Positions 58,020 to 64,000 of a DNA stretch of 64,000 nucleotides are shown here, in pieces. The DNA is from Diphasiastrum complanatum (Eukaryota; Streptophyta; Lycopodiopsida; Lycopodiales; Lycopodiaceae), in the NCBI GenBank assembly GCA_029204225.1, contig MU832619.1, positions 1-64,000 on the forward strand, written 5' to 3'. A program made the position numbers and the translations under genes. The notes under the pieces were generated by a model that saw only the letters and a program-made list of their open reading frames with translations, was not told the DNA's origin and ran no database searches. The first letter of the stretch is position 1; the number at the start of each line of letters is the position of its first letter.

Positions 58020-59520
58020 CTCGATATATTTATTTTGGAAATTACTAAATTCAGTTAATATTCGATTAATTCATACTAAAGTACTGCTGACCAAAAACTA
58101 GCTGAAATTGACTCCAGTATGGTCAAATCACTATTTTTAGTCAATTTCATAGACATTACAAGAAACTGAAAAAACCTAAAAATTTGGAGTTTTGCTCACA
58201 AATTTGCAAAACTTCAGATGCTCATATCTTTGGCTATAGGACACCAAATTGGATGTTGTAAAGCTCAGTACAGAGGGAGACTCAGTGAACAAGACAATTG
58301 CCACATCAGTCTACCACCTAGGATTCACACGTGCGAGTTCAGAATAGCCAATTAAGTTGTAGGAGGACGCACTTTTTCAAGACCAATCTGTCCAAAAACA
58401 TGCAAACAATCAACCAAGCCTAAAAGTGATGATCCAAATAGTCTTAAATGGTCTCTAAGAGTTCCATGAGGCCCTCATACAGATCCTATGAAGCAAACTG
58501 AAAACCATGAATTCTTGGTTTCTAGAAGTCAAAATTGCTACAAACTTGATGGAATTGAAACATAAGCCTCTACCCATCAATTTACAGGTCTGATAGCTTG
58601 TTGGGAAGGTAAAAAAGAGCACAAATCATGCTGGAAAAAATCCAGAATGATCCCCTTATGGATCTAGAGAAATCCATCCCCCAAAATTCACCAAAATTGG
58701 TCAATTTTTGACACTTTCTGACTTCCTACAAACCCAATTGCTGGAATTCTTGGCCCTAACTTCAAGGATAGATTCAAAAGACTATGATTCATCTTTTCTT
58801 AGATTCAATTGATGTTTAACAACCTCCTACCATCCAATTTCATGAAAAAACAAGCAAAAATCATGAATTTTAGCCCTTTCTAGGTTTTTTCACCATTGAC
58901 AATTGGAAATCAATGGCAAGAACATTTTCCAAATCCACAAGAAATCCAAAATACAGAGTTACAACCAATCAATTGATCTGATCTTGCTGGATTTTGAATT
59001 TTACCCTCCATTTTGTGCCAAAAACATGGAAAACAAGCCAAAGTTGGCTACAAAAGAGCCTAGAATCCAAATACATGGGAAGATCCAACATGCAAACTGA
59101 ATTTCAACTACTTCAAAGTGAATTAACTTGCTGGAAATTTCAGATCCTTCACTAGTTTTGATCTACACATGCTAAAACTCCATAAAAGACACCAAAATTG
59201 ATTTCCTAGCACAATTCTTCATAAACCACAATGAATTTGAGAGAGATATGGAACATGCAAATTGAATTTGGGAAGATAACACACTATGGAGAAACCACCC
59301 AACCAAGTAGAAGCATCCAATCAATCTCTAGAAGCCTCACCCCCAAGCCAAGGAACAAGAAGCATGAAAGTAGAGTGAGGGCCTGGCAATGAATCAAGAA
59401 CCATGATGAGGAGTAGGGCGAGTTTGGACCTCTTATATAGAGACAAAAGCATCTTGGGCACATAGCCATGCATAGCCCTATGTTCCCTATACATAGATTC
59501 ACCTAGAATAGAGTCTTATG
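58020..59520 (-). other. Non-coding leader/LTR-like stretch upstream of gypsy-3 gag
   Basis: AT-rich, without a readable protein. TTCACACGTGCGAG at 58324 resembles motifs in other leaders of this window. A region near 59390-59470 on the minus strand has a TATATAAGAGGTCC box. Boundaries are not resolved. Confidence 0.4.
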
Positions 59521-59734
59521 CATGGACCAACTATTCATAGAATTGCTATTGATAACTCTACACATGCATACACTGTCTCATACCTTGTCTAAACTCCACT
59601 TAGTGTGTTCTGGGCCTCACAAGGATATTAGTTACTTTCGGGTCACGTCTAGTATGACATGGCATAAGTAACAGTTTGTTTCACTGGAGTATCGTGTATC
59701 CAAGACTAGGAGTATATTGTATCCTATGTACTGG

Positions 59735-61900
59735 TCATGGACATAACAGGATGTGTGTATAACAAAGACATCCAAACACTCTGAGGTATCGTAGACTCGA
59801 TTTGTAGCCATGGAAAGCTTTGAAGGGAGTCTTTGAGTTGACTGCTTTGGTGCTTGAATAGTTTTGCAGATAACAAGCTGTTGAAATAGCTTCAGCCCAA
59901 AAACCTTTGGTGAGTTGATCGTTTGACATCATCGATCAAGCTACATTTAGCAATGTACAGTTCCTCCTTTCGGCTATTCCATTCTGCTGTGGTGTGTAGC
60001 TAGTGGTGAACTGATGATGAATGTCGAATGATGCCAGATAGTCAAAAAATTTCATTTGACAGAACCTCTCCACTACTGTCAGTGCGAAGGGTTTTTGAGT
60101 CGTTGACCAGTCTGTGTCTGTTTGAAGTCTTTAAAACACTTAAAAGTCTCAAACTTGTTCTTAATGAACATGATGCTGGTAAATCTAGAATAATCATCAA
60201 TAAAAGCGATAAAATACAATGCAGAATCCAAAGAGAGAATATTCATAGGCATTAGAGGAGTTTTGAGCTCCAAAAAGACCCTTTAAGAATTCGTGCAAGA
60301 TGTAGTTTATATTATTAAAATATTATAACACTAATACTTTTGACTTGCCATTAGTTTTTAATCATAGCTCAAAAGTATATCATGTAAGATATCATTGGAA
60401 AGTCCTTGTTGAGCGCTTTTCAATGCACCAAACTTCGCTAAATTTGGACTTACCACTAAAAGGTTATGCGATTTTTAGTGTGGAATCAAAATGTTGACTC
60501 AAAAAGTTACGTTACTTAGATTTCAAATTTGAGTGTTTTGATTGGTCCATGTGTAAGAAAAAATTGAGAAAAAATATAAAAAGAATCTTTACAAAGGGTC
60601 TTTTTTGGATTTAGAACTCCTCTAATGGCCACACAAATCACTATGTATTAATTCTCGAATGGACTTAGCTCTAATGGCATGTCCCTTTGAAAATCTTGAT
60701 CTAGGTTGTTTGCCTAGTAAGCACATCTCACAGACATGTCGTATGTTGGTGGAGTCAGCATTAAGATCTCATGTTTAGATATCCTAGTCTTTGATGCCAT
60801 AATTGGACATTTGAAGTACTCACATTGGTTGAAAGTGCATATTCGTGACCTAGAACGTACAAAATATCTTTGTAGAGAAGATTTTTTTATCATGATTGTC
60901 CAGAATGGTACACTACTTTGAGTAATTCTTGTATCATAAGCAGAGTTGGTTCTTCTTGAGAGGTTCTGGCAAAATCAGATCCTCCATCCTGTTGCATCTT
61001 TTTCTTGGCTTCGTTATGTTTGAGAACTCAACAATCCTTGATGTCGTTGGTTCTCTTGCAGTACTTGCTGAAGAGTCTATTCTTAGGTTGTTGATATTGT
61101 CAATTGTGCTATTGTGATTGCTAGTCTGAATCAGTTTGCTCAGCTTTTGCCTTCTTGTCCTTCGAAGATTTCTTTTTCGGGAGCGGTTGCTTATTCGAAT
61201 AGATAGCGACTGTCTTCGTATTCGATATTCTTACTTCTTCCTACAATAAGCTTGTTGTCACCTTTTGGAGAGACAAGTCAGGTGCATTACTGAGTAGCGA
61301 TACTAAATTGTTGTAAGAGGGAGAAAGACTAGACAACAGAGACATGTTAGCATCTTTGTCTGATACTGACGAACCTACTGCAGCTAACTGATTGGGTAGC
61401 TGTTTGAATCATTTAGATGATCTGTGACTGAGGTCCCTTCACACCTCTTGAGCGATAGGAACTTCTTCCTCAAGAAGATATGAGTCGAAACATCTGTTGT
61501 CTCGTATAGACCAGTAAGAATGTCCCATGCTTCTTTGGAGTTGGAACGGTTAGCTACATGAGCTATTTGTGAATCTTTAAGATTCAGAGATACAATGGCA
61601 AAAGCTTTGTCATCCTTAGCTTCCTAGGTGGTCAGCATGTCAGGTTCAGTCGGCTTGGCTATTGAACCATTAACGTATCCTTAGAGTTTTTTTTCTATGA
61701 GTATCATCTTCATCTTGAGCTTAATTTCAACAATAAGTGACATGGAAAATAACATCAACTTTTTCGTCGGTGTCCACTCGCCATAGATCTCGCATGCTTG
61801 CTCGTACATATGGAGAAATCTGATCAGATCTGATAATCCATCATATTTGGGCATCTCAAGACATGGTGCCCTCTGAATTTCTTGCAAGGGTGCAGAAGTA
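59735..61900 (-). pseudogene. Ty1/copia remnant (copia-6) with nested insertion
   Basis: On the minus strand: a gag-like piece (61887-61681, LEMPKYDGLSDLIRFLH), decayed text, integrase finger end (CEMCLLGKQPRSRFSKGH, about 60735-60680), IHSDLCG (about 60640), then after a 380-bp insertion YFIAFIDDYSRFTSIMF (60225), and downstream NDQLTKGFWAEAISTACYLQ (59920) and RYLRVFGCLCY. Frames shift often. The gag-like piece also occurs at 21465 and may belong to a different element. Confidence 0.75.
60249..60630. mobile_element. Nested MITE-like inverted-repeat element
   Basis: The left end 60249-60290 (GCATTAGAGGAGTTTTGAGC, then AAAAAGACCCTTT) is the imperfect reverse complement of the right end 60584-60630 (AAAGGGTCTTTTTT, then AGAACTCCTCTAATGGC). 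The interior is AT-rich without an ORF. It splits copia-6 integrase between SDLCG and the TPLMP-like continuation, so it inserted later. Its family is not known, and the exact ends and target duplication could not be fixed. Confidence 0.7.
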
Positions 61901-62155
61901 TAGATTGATCCATTGGATCTATTGTTGCTGGTTCTACTTCTGTCTCGATTTGTGTAGCTGCAACTCTAGGGAGGTTTGGAGCTTGATTTGCAATCTTTCT
62001 TGTTATTGATTAACTTGATCTCAAATTCATTCAACGGAGAGGTCCAGGGTAGCTAGATCTTGATAGATCTTGTGGAGATCTGTCTGGATCTTTGAGGATC
62101 TGATCAATTTTGTTGGTCAAAAGTGAGATTTTAGGCCTCTTATGGTGGTTTTTCA

Positions 62156-63266
62156 CTATAACTTTTTACTCCTTGCTCTGATTGGCCTGAGATTTTCACT
62201 GCCAATCCCTTTGATTGCACACTCACCATCATTGGCCATGTAGATAACCTTCTTGTCACTTTCAAATGCCATCAAGGATGAGTAATACTCCTCATGATAT
62301 GTCATGTGTGATGTATCTCCACTATCAATCCACCAAGGATCAACAAGCAAGATGACATAACAAAAGGATCATTTGAGATTTGTTCATCAACACCATCTTC
62401 ATCAATATCTCTCTTCTTCTTGTAGCAATCACTAGCAAAATGCCCTTTGATTCCACAATAGAAGAACTTGAAATTTGACCTATCTTTCTTCTTCTTAACA
62501 AAAGATGATGGCTCATCTTGATCTTGAACCTTTGACCACTTGCTCTTGCCCTTGCCCTTGAATTTGCCTTTGATGAACATAGCCTTGCCTTGGATCTTCT
62601 TGAAAGGATGAGTCTTCTTTTTGCCTTTAGATGTGAAGTTTGCTTTCTCATCACCATTATGTAGTAATAATGACCCCATTCTTGTTTTGAGGTGTAGAAG
62701 CCTACTCTCCTTGGCCACAAGAATATGCAATTTTTCAATTGATGGAAGTTGGTCTTGAATAGCAAAAGATTGAACTAGATTAAAGAGCTCATCTCCTAAT
62801 TTATTCAAAATTACTTGTACTTGTTCATTGTCTTGGATCTTCTCCCCTATAGATCCCAATTCTTTGTTCAAAGATTTTATCCTTAGGACATACTCTTGTC
62901 CATTTTCTCCACTTCCCCTCATGCTTTGCAAGATCAAGTTTCTTAGCATAAGCACTCTTGATGTGTTATTGGATTCATAAATATTCTTTAGTGAATCTCA
63001 AGAGGCTCTTTTGATGTGGTACAAGAAGACACCTCCTTCAAGAGGTCATTGGTTACATTTAACTTCAAGCAATGTAGGGCTAATCTAACCTTCTTCTTGT
63101 ATTTTAGTTGTTCTTGGGGAGCTTGAGGCTCTTCCTCAACTCCTAAAACAATATCAAAGAGATCATGAACCACTAGTAGTGATTCCAATCTTACTTTCCA
63201 AATGGAATAGTTTGTGGAAGTTAGTTTCTCACTAGATTCTAGCATATATCCACCCATGGATGTCAT
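62156..63266 (-). pseudogene. Ty1/copia gag and protease (copia-7)
   Basis: Minus strand: gag start MTSMGGYMLESSEKLTSTNY (63266), WKVRLESLLVVHDLFDIV, a break near 62985, GSIGEKIQDNEQVQVIL, a Lys-rich stretch with repeated KGKGK, and a knuckle FYCGIKGHFASDC (62450). The protease WWIDSGDTSHMTYHEEY (62330) keeps DSG but has D in place of A after it. A frame change joins gag and protease at about 62340. It ends in unrelated text near 62156; pol is missing. Confidence 0.85.
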
Positions 63267-63840
63267 TGTGAATGAAAGCCTATGAGATACACAAAGATCT
63301 CTTGATAAAGAGTGATCTAAGATAGATTTCTAGCTTTCAAAAAGCTTCTAGTCTCAGCCCAATCAATCCTAGTTCAACTTGGATGATGGTATAATAGATC
63401 TACTACAAATATCCTAGCAAATCACTCCTCCAAAAAATTGATTCTAGTTCAATTTTGTTTGATATTTCACACACACTTAAGGTCTGAACAAATCAGCCTT
63501 AAAGATCAGATCTAGTGCTTCAAAATGAAATGCTTCAATGACTCAAATCACTATTTGATCATTAGCATTCAATAGATTGAACCTAGAATGCACTAAAAAC
63601 CTTGAATTTTGGACTAATATGCACTTTTTCGAGTCAAAAATACTAATAAAAGTTAATTTGAAGGTTGTTGTACAGTTTCACACGTGTGGATAGTACTTAA
63701 GCAGCCCACAAATTGATCTTGACCAAAAACAATGATGATACCTCTCTCCTTGAACTCGCCCTCTCAATTAGAACTCAAAGAAAACACATTGTCAATGATT
63801 TCACAAGTACTATTAATTATTTAGATCACTCTTAGACTTG

Positions 63841-63852
63841 GCTATGATACCA
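63841..63852 (-). promoter_or_regulatory. Primer-binding site of copia-7
   Basis: On the minus strand TGGTATCATAGC, one base from the usual TGGTATCAGAGC. The 5' LTR should extend from here past the right window edge. Confidence 0.8.
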
Positions 63853-64000
63853 TGTCAATTTTCAGAGAAAAAGGACAAATACGATTGTACCTATCAATCA
63901 TTAAGAGTTATTGATTGCTTAATCCAAAGATCTATCAAGTTCTAGGTGTTAGATCTTGATCTAGATGCTTTACACTATGATTTAAGCAAGAGCAATGGAT

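Overview
The window reads as nuclear DNA of a land plant with a large, transposon-rich genome. The signs are plant-type Ty1/copia and Ty3/gypsy polyproteins, primer-binding sites of the TGGTATCAGAGC type (initiator Met-tRNA), a CACTA/TNP2 remnant, short plant-like introns, and one intact-looking three-exon gene of the TAPETUM DETERMINANT 1 (TPD1) family. I cannot name the species. No bacterial, organellar, rRNA or tRNA features were seen. Almost all coding matter is mobile-element sequence, most of it decayed.

Layout. 1-5450: copia remnants on both strands. 5740-13500: unit A, a four-gene mobile unit. 13500-15900: little that can be read. 16213-17583: the TPD1-like gene (minus strand), the only likely host gene. 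19150-25330: fragments of relatives of unit A (copies C and D) and a foldback. 25909-31829: a young, nearly complete copia element with 251-bp LTRs and an ATTTT target duplication, inserted in an unknown minus-strand ORF that runs 33484 to about 25400. 34222-42665: two minus-strand gypsy elements with extra ORFs downstream of pol. 43140-50617: unit B, an inverted copy of unit A, abutting a minus-strand copia (50618-54008). 54547-57120: CACTA remnant. 57122-58019: gypsy gag. 59735-64000: two further minus-strand copia remnants, one carrying a nested inverted-repeat element.

The most unusual content is the repeated unit A/B. It carries two convergent gene pairs around a divergent promoter: X> <H3P | Y> <Z. 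Z looks like a DDE-type transposase (LDES; AGD-K; QG-EK). H3P begins with a recognisable histone H3: an ARTK-like tail, the stretch LREIRK-QRSTELLIPRAPF, FED, and VTIMPKD. In the same ORF it continues through a basic linker into a Ulp1/C48-like cysteine protease (HW, then QQ-x5-C), spread over four exons. The divergent promoter holds seven CACGTG G-boxes in about 230 bp, and both leaders carry the same interspersed motif. Copy C keeps the protease with a different N-terminus and shows no histone. A and B carry different lesions, so both are dead copies of a once active family. I know of no described transposon encoding an H3-Ulp1 fusion; database searches would have to confirm that it is new.
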